A stretch of 64,000 bases of DNA from Nissolia schottii (lineage: Eukaryota; Streptophyta; Magnoliopsida; Fabales; Fabaceae), in NCBI GenBank assembly GCA_003254905.1, contig QANU01016257.1, positions 472,074 to 536,073 of the forward strand. Direction: 5' to 3'. This document shows, piece by piece, positions 35,761-49,369 of this stretch. The position numbers and the translations under genes were made by a program. Within the stretch, counting starts at the first letter, position 1, and each line of letters starts with the position of its first letter. A model generated the notes under the pieces. The model was not told where the DNA came from and searched no databases. It saw only the letters and a list, made by a program, of their open reading frames with translations.

Positions 35761-38700
35761 TACATAATTTTTGGAATAAAAATAAAATCGATCATTTTAG
35801 ACCTTTCATATTAGTTGTTACTGCTAAGAAATTAATAGAATGATTAATTTGATTGACTCTTATTTTTTGCAAGAACAATAATTGAAGTAAGAATTAATGA
35901 AACTAGAATTTTTTTTCCTAATTTTTGGGATCAAAAATGTTATGTGTACACATAATTTCATATACGCATACATACATCATTTAGGTAATTAATGATTATT
36001 ATACTTATACAATACAATTTTTCAAAATAGAATAAAAACTTAAAGGCGTTATAGCACAAATATTACAGACGTTAATGCACAAATTTTATGCGCATTCATG
36101 CACAAACTTTATTTGGATTACACTACAAACATATAGTTTAGAGTTACATACAATCTGAACTTTATTTAAAAATGCACAAATATTATAAATAGTAATACAC
36201 AAATTTTATACGTATGAGTGCACAAACATTACAAAAGTATCAGAGTGTTTTACAATCTGAACTTTATTTAAAAAAATGCACAAACATTATACGTAATAAT
36301 GCACAAACTTTATTCTCACGAGTGCACAAACATTACAAACTTATAGATGATATTCTCAACTATATTTAATTAAGTGTATAAACATTACAAACGTTAAAAT
36401 ATAAATTTTATGTATATAAATATGAGATGTATGTATAGTGTATATTTTTTTTTATATATGTTGTAACAGGAGTATTTGAGATTTTGTTATGGAAAACTTT
36501 TGTATAAACACAATTATGAAAACTCACAAGGCACACTTACAAAAAGTTTATGGGACTCATAAACATGTGTGTATATATTGAATGAAGCTTGTGAAAATCA
36601 CATATTTGTGTGTGCCTAAATCTAAAGTATTATTAAACTCATGCTTATGCAAGAATTCTTTATAACTTTATGCAAATTATTTAAGTTTCTAAAAAAATGT
36701 ATCTCTTAATTGTGAATAATAGTAGGTTAAAAAGGCATTTAATCCCTTATTTTTATTTATTTTTTTAATTTGGTATCTTAATTTTAGTTCTATCTAATTA
36801 GAACTTTTACTTTTTAAATCAATATTAATTTGGTTATCTCATAAAAAAAAACTAACAAAATACGTTGACGTGACATATATTACTTAAGTTTCATATGTAT
36901 TTCATGTCAACACTATTTGTATCCTATCATATTTTTATTAATTGAATGACAAAAAAAATTAAATTAATATCAATTTGAAATGTAAAGAAACAACTCAACG
37001 TTAATTAAAAACACCTATTTTAATGAAAAAGTATATAATATTTATCAAGCATTTTTAAATTATATTCAAGTCGTAAGATAAAAGAAAGAAGTCTAGCAGA
37101 TTTAGTTAAAAAAAATATTTAACTAAAATTATAAGAGATATTGCTCTCATAATTTTAGGGATGGAGTACCGAAGATTATTTTTATTCTTAACAAGCATAC
37201 ATTTTAAAAATTAAACTTGTGTTAATATCTTTACGCAAGATCAAATTGTTTACCATTTGTATAATAGCTTTCTCTTGCGTGGCCCTGTTTCTCTACCTGT
37301 TTAGCCACCACTACAATTGTTCTGTTTCGAAATTTATAAAAACTGCAATTCTTATAGGTTATTTGTGCGTAGCAATTGAGTTCATTAGGTTACGTTATGG
37401 ACTCACAAATTGGCGCACTGCTTGAAAGGTAAGGGAAAAGGGAAAGAGCTGTATGATGTTGTCATACTCATACATTAGAGGATGAGGATGAGAATGAGAA
37501 GTACATCTTTATAATTCAGATGGTCCTAGGGAATTTGTCCTAGGTTGGAAAAAGGGTTTTCATGTTAAAATTCTTTTTTGTAATACCACTTTTAGATATT
37601 AATTTTTGTTGTTATTGAAAATTATAGTACGCAAAGAATGAATCTTCTTAATTAAAAATTGTGCATGACATTATCATGTGTTTATCTTCATTATTTATTT
37701 TTTAATTTTCTCATAACTTAATTAACGTAGAGATGATGTCTACTTTTTAATTGAAAGGTTATTGATATTGTTTTTTCTTGAGAATATTATTTCTACTTTA
37801 CTATTGACATTTTTTTTTTCAATTCTCATGAAATATTTTGGGTGTGGACAAAAAGATGTATGGTGAATATTTTTTTTGGAAGAAGAAATTTTAGTATTTA
37901 TTTTGGCAATAAGAACTTGTGTAATTGTTTTAAGGGGTGGAAAATCTACTTTGAAAAATTTATGCTAGATATATTATCTATTAGTGAGGGAAATATTACT
38001 TCCTTGACTTCCTAATTTTCATTCTTAACCATGTCAAGCTGTTTCAACAGTCAAATTTGACTATTTAGTTCATAATTATTAGTTTGAGCCATTTTTCATA
38101 TACATGGTACATGGAATCTATTGATTGATTACCTTGACGGTTAATTATATGCACCATGTAAAGTGGCTTCGAAATTAATTGGGGAAAATTAGGGGGGGGG
38201 GAAAGGGATAAAAGATAATAAAAAGGGCGAAATATTTTTATTCTTTAATTCCTTTACTAAAGGGATTTATATTTATAATTTAAAATATGTTAATACTTTT
38301 TAAAACATTCTCTCTCATTATATATGTCACTCATCTATTTATTCTATTAAATATTTTTATCCACGTCCTCTTTTAACAAAAATTATATTAGAGAAGTAAT
38401 TGAACCTACAATTTAGTGATTAACGAAAGTCTAATGTTGGACTCTCATATCCTGCCATTGTTGCCTTAAAAGATCAAAGGGACCATTACCCTTGGCAACT
38501 GGGGATTCCTTTTTTCTCTTAACTTGTTTGTGCTGTTGTTACCTTTTCTTATATCACGTGGCTATCTGCTTTGGCCGGAATAGCATATTGGTCTGGTTAA
38601 TTTGTACCAAGATTAAGATGTAACCAAACTCCAGTACCACATATTTCGCAGCAACTTTCTTCCAGGGATATTCTGGTTTCCAAGGTGGATATGACCACAG

Positions 38701-38880
38701 ATAAAGAGCTATAGAGAGAGTGGACAAATGATAGACAACCTTTTGATACTGTACGACATAAATTCACAATATCTTCCGTAAGAGAGATGTTAAATAGACA
38801 GAAACTTTGATGAACGAAAAGAAGAGAAAAAAAAAAAGTTTAATTAATCACGTTCATTTGTTTGAAAAAAAAAAAAAGAT
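35761..38880. other. Intergenic; reverse-oriented repeat array at 36000-36400; no gene seen
   Basis: 36000-36400 repeats AATGCACAAA-TTTTAT and CACAAACATTACAAAC, the reverse complement of the array at 21840-22320. 36720-37020 looks like a dispersed AT-rich repeat. The 68-codon frame at 37219-37425 has a hydrophobic N-terminal half but no recognisable family. A G run (9-10 bases) is at 38192. Confidence 0.5.
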
Positions 38881-38883
38881 AAT

Positions 38884-39190
38884 TGTAAAATCTGCTAGAA
38901 TTGCAGAGAAAACCAGAAAAAACATAAATGGGAGAATGAACTTGATTTACATTCCTCAATGATGATGATGATAGTACATACATATATACATCCTGTTAAC
39001 TACTTCCGTAATGATAAATTAGTTACAAACTAACTATTTACAGCTGTCAAGTATAACTAATTCTAACTGTCCTTCAACTATCTTGAATCACAAGCTTTAC
39101 TTCTCTTGCAATTACTTGTGGTACAAGTTCTCTTCTCTGCTTCAGTTTCCATCAGCTGTTGCTGTTGTTGTACTTCAACCTTCATATCCA
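38884..39190 (-). repeat. 3' LTR of the copia element (307 bp)
   Basis: Paired with 44097-44400. On the minus strand it starts TGGATATGAAGG and ends ATTTTACA. The downstream target duplication is ATAAT. Confidence 0.93.
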
Positions 39191-39279
39191 ATACCCCCCC
39201 CCCCCCCCAAGCTGGAGTGTGTGAGAAATCGATCATACTCAGCTTGGAAAACAGGAAATGAAAGGGACCTGGAGCTAGG

Positions 39280-42200
39280 GGTTTAGAGGGTGATGAGATT
39301 GGGAGAAGTTTGATGACATTAGCCTGCACCTTGTCTCTAATTATATGGCAATCTATCTCTATATGCTTTGTGCGCTCATGGAACACCGAATTAGCTGCAA
39401 TATGGATGGCCGATTGATTATCACAGTAAAGCTGAACCAGTATAGAAACAGGTAGTTGAAACTTAGCAAGTAAGAATATGAGCCATTGTATCTCACAAGT
39501 TGCATGAGCTAAAGCACGATATTCAGCTTCAGCTGAAGAACGAGCTACTGTGGTCTGCTTTTTGCTCTTCCAAGAGACCAAGGAGGATCCTAAGAAGCAG
39601 CAAAAACCTGAGATTAAACGCCTAGAATCAATACAAGCTCCCCAATCTACATCAGCATATCCATGCAATACCAGATCAGATGTTGTTGAAAATAAAATTC
39701 CAGTTGCTGGTGAACCTTTCAAGTAGCGTAGCACCCTGTGAGCATGTGCAAGATGGGTCTGAGTAGGACAGTCAAGAAATTGACTCAACCTGCCCACAAC
39801 ATAGCTGATATCTGGTCTGGTGTGTGTGAGGTAGAGCAATCGACCAATGAGTTTTCTGTACTCAGTAATATCTGACAGTGCTGGTCCTGAATCCTTGGCA
39901 ATTTCGGAATGATAATCCATTAGAGTGGATGTTGGTTTACAATCAAGGAATCCATAGTCAGATAGTAAGTCAAGAAAGTATTTTCTTTGATAGAGAGCAA
40001 TCCCTTTAAAAGATCTAGCCACTTCCATGCCAAGAAAGAACTTCAAGTTGCCCAAGTCTTTGATCTTAAACAAGTCATCAAGTAGCCTTTTGACAGCCTG
40101 AATCTCTTCTAAATCATTCCCTGCAAGCACTAAGTTATCAACATACACTAGTATTGCAGTGAAACCATTAGGAATTTGCTTGGTGAACAATGAGTAATCT
40201 GATTTGGACTGAACAAAATTAGAATCAGTGAGGACTGAAACTAATTTGGCATTCCATTGCCTTGAAGCTTGTTTGAGTCCATAGAGTGATTTTTGCAATT
40301 TGCACACTAAATTGGGGCTGTTAACTACAAGACCAGGTGTCACTTTCATGTATACTTCTTTATTTAGATCACCATGAAGAAAGGCTGTGTTGACATCAAG
40401 TTATTGCAGATACCAACCCTTGCTTGTTGTGATGGCTAAAAGGACCCTTAAGGTTGTCATCTTAACGACATGGCTGAATGTTCCTTGATAGTCTATGCCT
40501 GTTGTTTGAGTGAACCCCTTTGCCATTAGTCTTGCCTTATGTCTCTCTATGGTGCCATCAGCATGATACTTTACTTTGAAGACTCATTTGCACCCAATGG
40601 CCTTTTTACCAGCAGGAAGGGTAGTTAGAGTCCAAGTGTGATTGTTCTCAAGTGCAGATAGCTCAGCATGGATGGCCTGCTGCTAGCAAGAGTGATTCAC
40701 AGCCTCCACATAGGTCCTAGGCTCAGGGTTGGTTGACACAGCTAGGGTAAATTTTTTGTGGTTAGCACAAAATGCAGCATAAGACAAATAGTGGGAGATA
40801 GGATACCTGCTTTGGGAGGTAGGTGGATCACTTGGTGATGACTTGGCTAACATACAATGGTAGTCTTGCAGATAGGTAGGAGCCCTCCTAGGTTTTTCAG
40901 ATCTTCGAACATGTGGTTGTGAGGATGCTGGATCAGATGTTGACGTAGATGGGATGGCAGAATGCAATGCAGATGCAGGGCGTGTGGATGCAGGGGAAAT
41001 TTCAGGGTCTCAGAGTGATGCAGGGTGTGTGGATGCAGGGGAAACTTCAAGGTGTGGGATTGATGCATTGTTTTGTGGTGGTTCAGAACATAATGGTGTA
41101 TTGAGATGCAGTGATGAAGGGTGCTGTAGTGAATGTATGCTATTTGTGACAATAGGTATAGGATAATATGTAAAAGGATCTAAAGCCTGAAATTGTGCAT
41201 GTGGATGAGTGTGTAAATGATATGCATCAGTTAAGATAGCTTTAAAAGGAAAAGGAGATTCATAAAAAATAACATTCCTTGATAAAAACAACTCCCTAGT
41301 GTGCAAGTCATACAAAATGTATCCCTTTGTTCCTGATTTGAATCCCAAGAAAGCGCATTTCTTTGCTCTTGCATCAAGTTTAGTCCTATGAGAGGATAAA
41401 GTTGATGCATATGCTAAACAACCAAATATCTTTAAATGCTTGATACAAGATAAAGAGTGATGTAACATTTCATATGGTGAGTTGTTTCTTAATACCTTGC
41501 TTGGTATCCTGTTTATGAGATATGCTGCATGATTCACAGCAAAGTGCCAAAAACATTTTGGAATACCAGCCTGAAAAATTAAGGCCCTTGTTGTCCCTAA
41601 TAGATGTTGATGTTTGCGTTCAACTATTCCATTTTGTTGAGATGTCTCAACGCAGGAAATACCTTTCTCGTTGAAAAAATCTGTCATGATGAATTCAACA
41701 CCATTATCTGTTCTTATAGTCTTAATAACAGTTGAAAATTGTGTTTCAATTAGTGTGACAAACTCTTTAACCACCTTTGATGTCTCACTTTTATTTTTCA
41801 TGAAAAAATCCAAGTATACCTAGACTTGTCATCAACTATAGTAAGGAAGTATTTGTGACCATTGGTAGATGGAATAGCAATGGGACCCCAAATATCCATA
41901 TGAACCATATCAAAACAATTTGCTGAAACTGTATTGCTAGAGTTAAAAGCAAACCTTTTCTGTTTAGCCAAGTGACAAGAATCACAGGGATCTTTATTTT
42001 TAGTGCAAGATACAAATGGAAACTTGCGGTGCATTATTACATGTTTGTCATATGCTAAATGTCCTAAACTATGATGCCAAGCTGAACTATTATCTGAAAT
42101 AGATGCAGAATGCAGAATCCTCACAACTTGTTGTCTCTGATCTGAGTCTGAGTCCTTTGCTGATCCATTAGCTGCATTATTTGCCATTGTATATAAGCCT

Positions 42201-43792
42201 CCTCTCACACTAGCTGCACCAATCCTCCTCAAAGTGAGGCAATCCTATATCTCACACAACTTGTCATTAAACATCATTTTACATTTCAAAGTTGTGGTAA
42301 GTTTTGAAAATGATATTAAATTGAAAGTAAAGGCAGGTATGTATAGGGCATTAGTGAGATATAGGTCATTTGTGAATACCACAGTCCCTGAAATTTCAGC
42401 TTTACTAATTGTTCCATCAGGCAGCTTAACTTTTATTGGTTTAATACTATTATAAGTCTGGAAATTATTGAGACAATAGCACACATGGTCTGTTGCACCA
42501 GTGTCTATTACCCAATGTTTTGAATTATGGTGACCTATGGCTAGGACATGCTTACCTGATAGATCCGTGGATGTGTGAGTTAGTGTAGTGATGTGATTAA
42601 GATTATGGGGAGAAAGTGAATCCTTGTTTCCATCCTGTTGCTGTAGCAGGTTCAACAATGCTTGCTTCTGTGCAGGAGTAAAATTAAGGCTTGAACTATC
42701 CCTAGCCTCCCTGTGATGTGATATCATGCTGCTGCTGTCATCAAATTCCTCTTCAGCAGTAATGTTGTTTGCTGCTGCAACTCTTTCTCTGTACTGTTGC
42801 AGAAAGTGAGGGAACTTCTTGAAACATCTCTCAACTGGATGCCCTTCCTTGCCACAATGTGTACAAGTCACATTTGGACCAAAAAAAGTCTTGGAGTTCA
42901 TCCTGTTCTGGTTGCTGCTTCTTCCTGAATTCTGAGACCTTCCTCTTCCTCTAGTGGCAGCTCCTCTATCAACTGTTGTGGCAAGAAATTTTGCTTCACC
43001 ATGTCATGTATTCATTTGTCTTTCTTGCTGAGTAAGAAGTGAGAAAGCACTGCCAATCTCAGGCAGTGGTTTCATGAGCATTATTTGAGCTCTCACAGCA
43101 GAAAATTGATCATTTAGTCCCCTCAAGAATCGTACTACATAGTCCTCTCTTCTGTATTGTTTGATGGTTCTCAAAACACATACACACATGGGGCCACAAT
43201 TACACATTGGCAAGGGTCTGAAACTATCCAACTCTTCCCAAATTGCCTTCAATTTGGTAAAATATGCAGTGATACTTAAATCTCCTTGTTTCATTGCAAA
43301 CATTTCCTCTTGCAAATCTGCAAACCTAAAAACATCCCCCTCAAAATATCTTTGGTGCAAATCGGTCCACAAGTCAAAGGCATTGTCTATCCATAATACA
43401 ATTTGCAGAATATCCTGACTAAGTGCATGAGTTATCCAAGAAATGACAAAAGTATTGAATCGATCCCACGCAAAGTAGTTACTGTCAGTTACCTGAGGCT
43501 ATGGCAGTGTTCCATTGATGAATCGTAGTTTGTTCTTCGATTTGAGCGCAATCCTCATGGCTCTTGACCAAGAATGGTAGTTCTGTGAAGTTAAAACCAC
43601 TGATACTAATGATGCACCAGGATTCTCTCCTGGATGAAGAAAGTAATGGCTCATTGGATCATTCGTTGGGTTGTATGCTTGCTGCAACTGATTGTGTTGA
43701 TTCCTTGTAGCGAAACTTTGATTGTTGAAGGACGCATTCTCTTGGTTGAAATCATTTCCAAGATCAGAATCAGTATTGGCGTGTCCATCCAT
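39280..43792 (-). pseudogene. Copia gag-pol, broken
   Basis: On minus: gag_3-type N-terminus (YHSWSRAMRIALKSKNKL, near 43560); central gag (AYFTKLKAIWEEL, about 43260); CCHC knuckle (CTHCGKEGHPVERC, near 42860); protease DTGATDH near 42510; GAG-pre-integrase His/Cys (AWHHSLGHLAYDKH...CDSCHLAKQKR) and integrase core (MVHMDIWGP, IRTDNGVEF, NGIVERKHQHLL, 42230-41230); RT (LYGLKQASRQWN and LVYVDNLVLAG near 40140, where YVDD is expected); RNase H (ARSSAEAEYRAL, CDNQSAIHIA). Breaks include stops near 43498, 43004 and 42243, a shift near 41810 and further stops at 40350-40690. It resembles the Ale/Retrofit lineage in layout; the lineage is not certain. Confidence 0.93.
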
Positions 43793-44096
43793 TGCCTCAA
43801 ATTGAATTCAATTTTCAGAATGAAAAAACTTTCAGATGAGATGAGAAGAATTGATGAACAATTAGCTGTTCAACATTCGAAAAAAAATTGATGATAGGAA
43901 ATCGCTAACTTCTAATGAATTCTCAAAATGAAACCTGAGAAAAATGCTCAGAGATTCATCAAGAACTCGGTGAAGTTCCTTCAAATCAGTTGAATCCTCT
44001 AAAGACAGTTCAATCTTGAAGATCAAGATTGAAGCCTTGAAGATTTCATGATTGAAGGTGCGACGTTATTGCGGAAGCAATAAGCTCTGGATACCA

Positions 44097-44400
44097 TGTA
44101 AAATCTGCTAGAATTGCAAAGAAAACCAGAAAAAACAGAAATGGGAGAATGAACTTGATTTACATTCCTCAATGATGATGATAGTACATACATATATACA
44201 TCATGTTAACTACTTCCCTAATGATAAATTAGTTACAAACTAACTATTTAAAGTTGTCAAGTATAACTAATTCTAACTGTCCTTCAACTAGCTAGAATCA
44301 CAAGCTTTACTTCTCTTGCAATTACTTGTGGTGCAAGTTCTCTTCTCTGCTTCAGTTTCCATCAGCTGTTGCTGCTGTTGTACTTCAGCCTTCATATCCA
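44097..44400 (-). repeat. 5' LTR of the copia element (304 bp)
   Basis: Paired with 38884-39190. The primer-binding site begins directly at 44096 on minus. Confidence 0.93.
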
Positions 44401-44929
44401 ATAATAATTAACATAATTAATAAAAAAAATGACTAATATTTTTATATTTTAAAAAAATAATTAATGTTGAATTAACTTAAATTTTTTTCATAAAATATAT
44501 ATATATATATATACACGCAAAATAAAGAAGGATAGATAAAGTCAAAAGTAAAGTCAATTCAAAATTAATACTACCATACAATCCACAAGAAAATTTTGTC
44601 GGGTTAAACATCTTTTTGCTCTTCCTAATAATCAACTAGCAAGTAATTAAATTTTGAAATAAGAAGATTTATAGACACATAAATTAAAAGGATTTAGCAT
44701 TTCTCTTAGTAATCAGCAAATCTCAAAAGAAAAATAACGATGGAATGAAAAGTGGAAATGAAATGAATAATAATCATGCTAAACTCTTTTACAAAATTGA
44801 TTATCGATAAAAAAAAAATATTGATTTTATCAAAACTACTCATTTTAATTCATAAAGTAAGGGTAAGTGATTATACCTCGGTAAGAAAAGCTTTTAGGCT
44901 CTAAGAACACTTACATACAAAAGAATTTA

Positions 44930-45025
44930 TACTTACATCACCCCAAGGAGATGAGCGGAGGCTCCCACATGTGACTTGTCAGTTATAATACCAAGCTGCT
45001 TACCACTTGGACCAACCCCCGTTGG
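44930..45025 (-). mobile_element. tRNA-derived SINE remnant, related to 19636-19816
   Basis: On minus it begins CCAACGGGGGTTGGTCC and continues AAGTGGTAAGCAGCTTGGTAT, matching the head and A box of the first SINE. It then diverges (TCACATGTGGGAGCCTCC...). TTGTCAGTTA occurs on both sides of the tRNA-like head (44976-44985 and 45025-45034). The distal end is not defined. Confidence 0.6.
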
Positions 45026-45039
45026 TTGTCAGTTACGAG

Positions 45040-47405
45040 ATTTTGTCTTACTCTATACTACTAATCCCTTTGGAATTTACCATAATTAATTCTTCGTAAT
45101 AATTATATTTAGTAGTTTTCTGTGAAAGTGATTATGACAAAATTAGTAGTGTTTGAATCATATTAATCAAAAGCACTTTTAAGTTTTAAGTGAACAATTA
45201 TTGTTAAGAAAATTAATCTCACACAAATCCACACCAACTAACAGTAAAAACAAGAATGTCTCACTTAAGTTAATAATTGATTTTGAACCTGAAATCGATT
45301 TTGAGAGCAACATACAAGAGAAATCAAATTAGACACAGTGTGGCCAAAATCAATTATGGCAAGTCAAAATCAATTCTAAGGATGAAAAAGCACAACTAAA
45401 CACACATTTGACTTTCATGTAAATGTGTTTGTGTAAAATTTAGGTGACTTAACTCATCAATTTATTTAACAATGTATTAACTTTTGAATGAAACTTAATA
45501 TTTCTTTTTTTTTTTTTTATCTTTAAAAATATCAAACCAAAATATATGAGTGGATGAATTAAATTTCCAAGCTTTTTCTTATGTTCAGATATGGTGCAAC
45601 CAGGCCAGAAACTGTTATTCATGCCCTTGTTGTGGCCGTGTCCGGTTTTGGGACAGAAGTATTGTTATGGTTTCACAAAAGTCACTTTTTGCATTGACTT
45701 CTGCATTCAATTTAGAATCTTTCCAGGATAATCGTGTCCTTGGGAGGGAATAACGTAGTGCCAATTGCTGAATGAATAGGCCTTTTGTCCTCATATTAAT
45801 TAGTAGAAGGTCTGTCAATATAAGTGTGCTGGGTATTTCTAAGAAAGGAAGCAGACAAAAGAATACGGATATGTGCGTCTTTATTGAGTTAGGAGAAATT
45901 ATTAGGTTAGGTCTCCATCATTTGATAATATTTGACACTTAATAAATCAATTTACAAATGTATTTATTTATTTTTATAAATAACACTTGATAAATCTGGT
46001 CTTGCAATCATTTTTTTTATACTTGCACATTCATGCAATATATTTAATGTATAAATTCTAAGCCATTACTAACCTTGATTAATAAAAAATTATCAACTAT
46101 TGATTTTAATATATAGTGTTTAATATGTGTGTGTATATAGAAAACAAAAATTAATGGTTAATAATATCTTTTGAGCATGTGTTAAATATGTTTTATGAAT
46201 ATAATCTTTCATATTAAACAACACATGTTTTCTCAATGAGTTGTGTTATATGTACTCATTTGATGTGAAACATCGTGTTGATTTACACTATATTCACACT
46301 TAAATGAGATTCTAATGGAATCCACAGTCCAATAAAGTCTTATCGAATGATTGATAAATTGTGAATCCACGGGTGTCGAACACTTTGTAGGTGGAACTTT
46401 TAAGCTTATCAACTCATGAGTAGTACTATGTTTTTAAAGAAAAATCGAAAGGTATAGAGTGCATGCATGAATCTGAGTCACAGTATGGGCATTGGGAGTT
46501 GAACTTCCTTAGTAGTTGTTTCAGATCGAATTTTTTGTGTTTGTAAACTTAGAGAAAAATTTAAGAGTAATCAAGTAATGGGAACAAATGTTTGTGGTCG
46601 AACCAACATAAAAAGTAGGAATCACCACCATGAGGACTCTCTTGAGGATGACTAAAATTCGACTTTCTCACCTTCAACCATTGGGTCCTAGGGTTTTCCT
46701 ATTTGGTTTTCTCTCTCTCCCTCTCTTTTCTTAAGGTTTTTTCCTTCCTCTTTAGGGTTTCTTACTCTCATATCTTTTCTTCGGTTCCTTTAGGTCTCTC
46801 CTCCTTTTTATATATTCCTAAGCGTCCTCTCGGGTGAAACAAAGTCTTTGTCCAACCAGGATGATGGTGACCTCTCATTATCATAGGGTAATGGGTCGTA
46901 TGTCTTTTGTCCTAAGACATGCATCTTTAAGCAATAAAATAATAATCTATTTTAGTTATTAATAGACAGGGTCTTTTTGGTTCAGCAGACTAAGATCCTT
47001 CCTATTATGAGCTAACTTACGGTTGGTTGCACTCTAGGATATGGTCATTAGCGACGCCACGTCAAGTTGGAAAGCACAAGTTCACCAAGGAACCTTTCTT
47101 GGTGGCCCCACTTGTTGGACACATGTTGCAGAAGGGTAAAAGTGATCCCTAAAAATCCTATCAATCCCCTCACAAGCATAGTTCCTTGTTATAGGCCTAA
47201 TCCATCTCATGAGGAGTCTAGGCCTCGCGGCGTCATACAAGCCAACCCACACAAAGATGCTTTTGGACTTGCATCACAAGCACTTCAATTTATAATATGG
47301 TGCCTTCTAACTTCAAGGTAATGTATCCCTTATTAATCTCAATCCTGAAACAGTAGTATATCATTATGGAAAAGGAATGAGTGTCAAACTTGTGTATATC
47401 AATGA
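45040..47405. other. Intergenic; no gene seen
   Basis: Short open frames without recognisable domains. 46690-46810 is a pyrimidine-rich tract with two TAGGGTTT motifs. No RNA gene was found. Confidence 0.5.
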
Positions 47406-47409
47406 TGAG

Positions 47410-47662
47410 TGGGAGTCGTAAATTTTTACCTACTTATCATCATAATCGTATATCTAACCATACACTTGTCAAAATCACATTGATTTTTTGTTTAAGATTT
47501 TGACAAGTGTATGATTAGAGAGTCCTAACTTTTTACTTATTTATTCTTAATCATTTTTAATCATATACTTGTCAAATCTCGTTGATTCTTTTTTTGAGAT
47601 TTTGGCAAGTGTATAATTAAAGATGGTTAGGAGGATAAGTAAGTTAAAAGTTAAGACTCCCA
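47410..47662. mobile_element. MITE-like element with doubled hairpin core
   Basis: Outer ends TGGGAGTCGTAAATTTTTAC and its inverted counterpart (GTTAAAAGTTAAGACTCCCA, 47643-47662) pair imperfectly. A perfect inner hairpin ACACTTGTCAAAATC (47462-47476) / GATTTTGACAAGTGT (47496-47510) is followed by a second, diverged copy (about 47564-47613). The same ACACTTGTCAAAATC core occurs in the element at 57555-57709. Confidence 0.6.
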
Positions 47663-47669
47663 AACATTA

Positions 47670-49360
47670 GTGATCGGTGATATGATATCCAACCAAAAAG
47701 CCAATCACCCCTTTGCAACAAGGAGTGGACATGCAGGCGACTTTAATTGTCCATGTGCTGCGAGATTTACAACACAAATTAAGTGGCTGAATGGCATGCT
47801 TGCAAATTAGGCTATTGATCATGGGAGTTTTCTAACTTAAACATGGTTAGGTTAGTAACCATTTTGGTCTTTGTAATATTATATAATAAATTAAGCAAGA
47901 AAATTATCATTATATCCTATCTTCTTTAGTCATACTTTCCTCTTTCTTCGTGCCCTTCCGCCTTATACAGCCACCTATTTACCACTATGTCGTTGTCACT
48001 GCCAACGTCACACACCCTATCACGTAGGGGCACCAACCCACGGCCAATGATCCTTTCACATCGGGCTCGACACTCCCTCAAGTCAATCTACCTTGCCACA
48101 ACCTCTACTCACTCTACACGAGATTGACTAAATCTATTGTTATGCATTACAATTTCGACCCAGATCTTAGATTGAGTTTTTCCATCTTTTCACCATGCTT
48201 TTTCCTACGTTATCTAGATTTTTTTTATTCTGTCTTTTCTGTAGTGGTAATTTTGTGATTGATGTTTAAACTTTAAAACCGATGTTAACGACAACGAGCA
48301 TAGTATTGTAGCAACAGAAATTTCTCAAAACCCGAAGACTATGAAGTAAAATGGAAATTTATCTGGGATACCTCTAGAAATGGAGATTTGCTATGATTCC
48401 TTTGTTCTCGTTTTGTGCCTTTTTGTTCTACCATTGATGCTTTGTTGTGTCTACTGCAGTAGTTTAGTAGGCAGCAAGGTGTTCTAATTGGATGTGTGCC
48501 TATCAACACATGTTAGATCTTTAGATGTGTTTGTAGCCTTGGTTGAATGTTGGACGTGGATGGAGGAGGGATTGGGTCAGGGCCACTAGATGGTGGCCAA
48601 GAGAGAGATTTGCCAATGAGCATAAGGGCGGCGATGCCAACGGAGGGCTTGGGTGGTGACGTCAATGGGAGGTTGAGCAAGGCAATGACGGTGGCATTGC
48701 ATCGGGATAGTGGTGGCGGTGGGTGGAGAGAGAAAGAATAACAATAAAAATTGCGTAAGGGTTCTCTAAAGTGAGGGTTTAGAGAGTAAAGTGATGGATC
48801 TCACAATTGAATCATTAACGTGAAAGTGTGACACATTTACCCTCGAAAATGAGAGATTTCACTTTAGAGGATCCAAATCCATAAAAATTCTAATAATATA
48901 AAGGGTAAATATGTAAATTAAATAGAATTATCTTTTCTAAACTATTAAAACAAAAATAATATAAATCATTTTTAAGATTACTTTTTAAATAATAAAATAG
49001 ATAAATCTTAACCTTTTATTATTTTTTGAATGTTTGGGATTTAAGGATCATTTTAGTTCTTAACTCAACCCTCCTCGTATATGTCAAAGTCCTCGCCATC
49101 GATCACGTCTCATATCTCACAAGTTAGGGTTAACAACCCACAGATATTTCTATGCATTCACATGCTAACGTGTTGTACTTAGGGCCATTTACACTCGATT
49201 TGTTTTTGAGCCTTTAATCCCTCCATCTTACCAAAAGAAAAGTCAGTCATAACCCATTTTATGATTGATTTTTAAAATGATATTTTTTTTTAGTTTTATG
49301 ATATTAATACTTACTTAAAATATCCCCATCCAAGATCAGAAGCTGTCTCATTTTTAGGAG
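47670..49360. other. Intergenic; no gene seen
   Basis: The 64-codon frame at 48547-48741 is Gly-rich, GC-richer than its surroundings and matches no family I recognise. The rest is AT-rich and looks noncoding. Confidence 0.45.
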
Positions 49361-49369
49361 AAGAGCATT

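Larger units (their letters stand above)
38884..44400 (-). mobile_element. Ty1/copia retrotransposon, full length, degenerate, with 5-bp target duplication
   Basis: LTRs lie at 38884-39190 and 44097-44400 (plus-strand ends TGTAAAATC...TATCCA), flanked by ATAAT at 38879-38883 and 44401-44405. On minus the primer site TGGTATCCAGAGCTTA abuts the 5' LTR (44096 downward; initiator-Met tRNA type), and a G15 polypurine tract lies beside the 3' LTR (39194-39208). The order is gag, protease, integrase, RT, RNase H, the Ty1/copia order. By eye the LTRs differ at about 11 sites plus a 3-bp indel, so the insertion is moderately old. Stops and a frameshift in gag-pol make it inactive. It sits between the PRR and MAP kinase genes. 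Confidence 0.96.

Noticed and set aside
37219..37425. 68-codon frame with hydrophobic start
   Set aside because: No family resemblance, no splice or promoter context, in repeat-rich intergenic DNA.
48547..48741. 64-codon Gly-rich frame
   Set aside because: Low-complexity composition; no domain or neighbouring exon.
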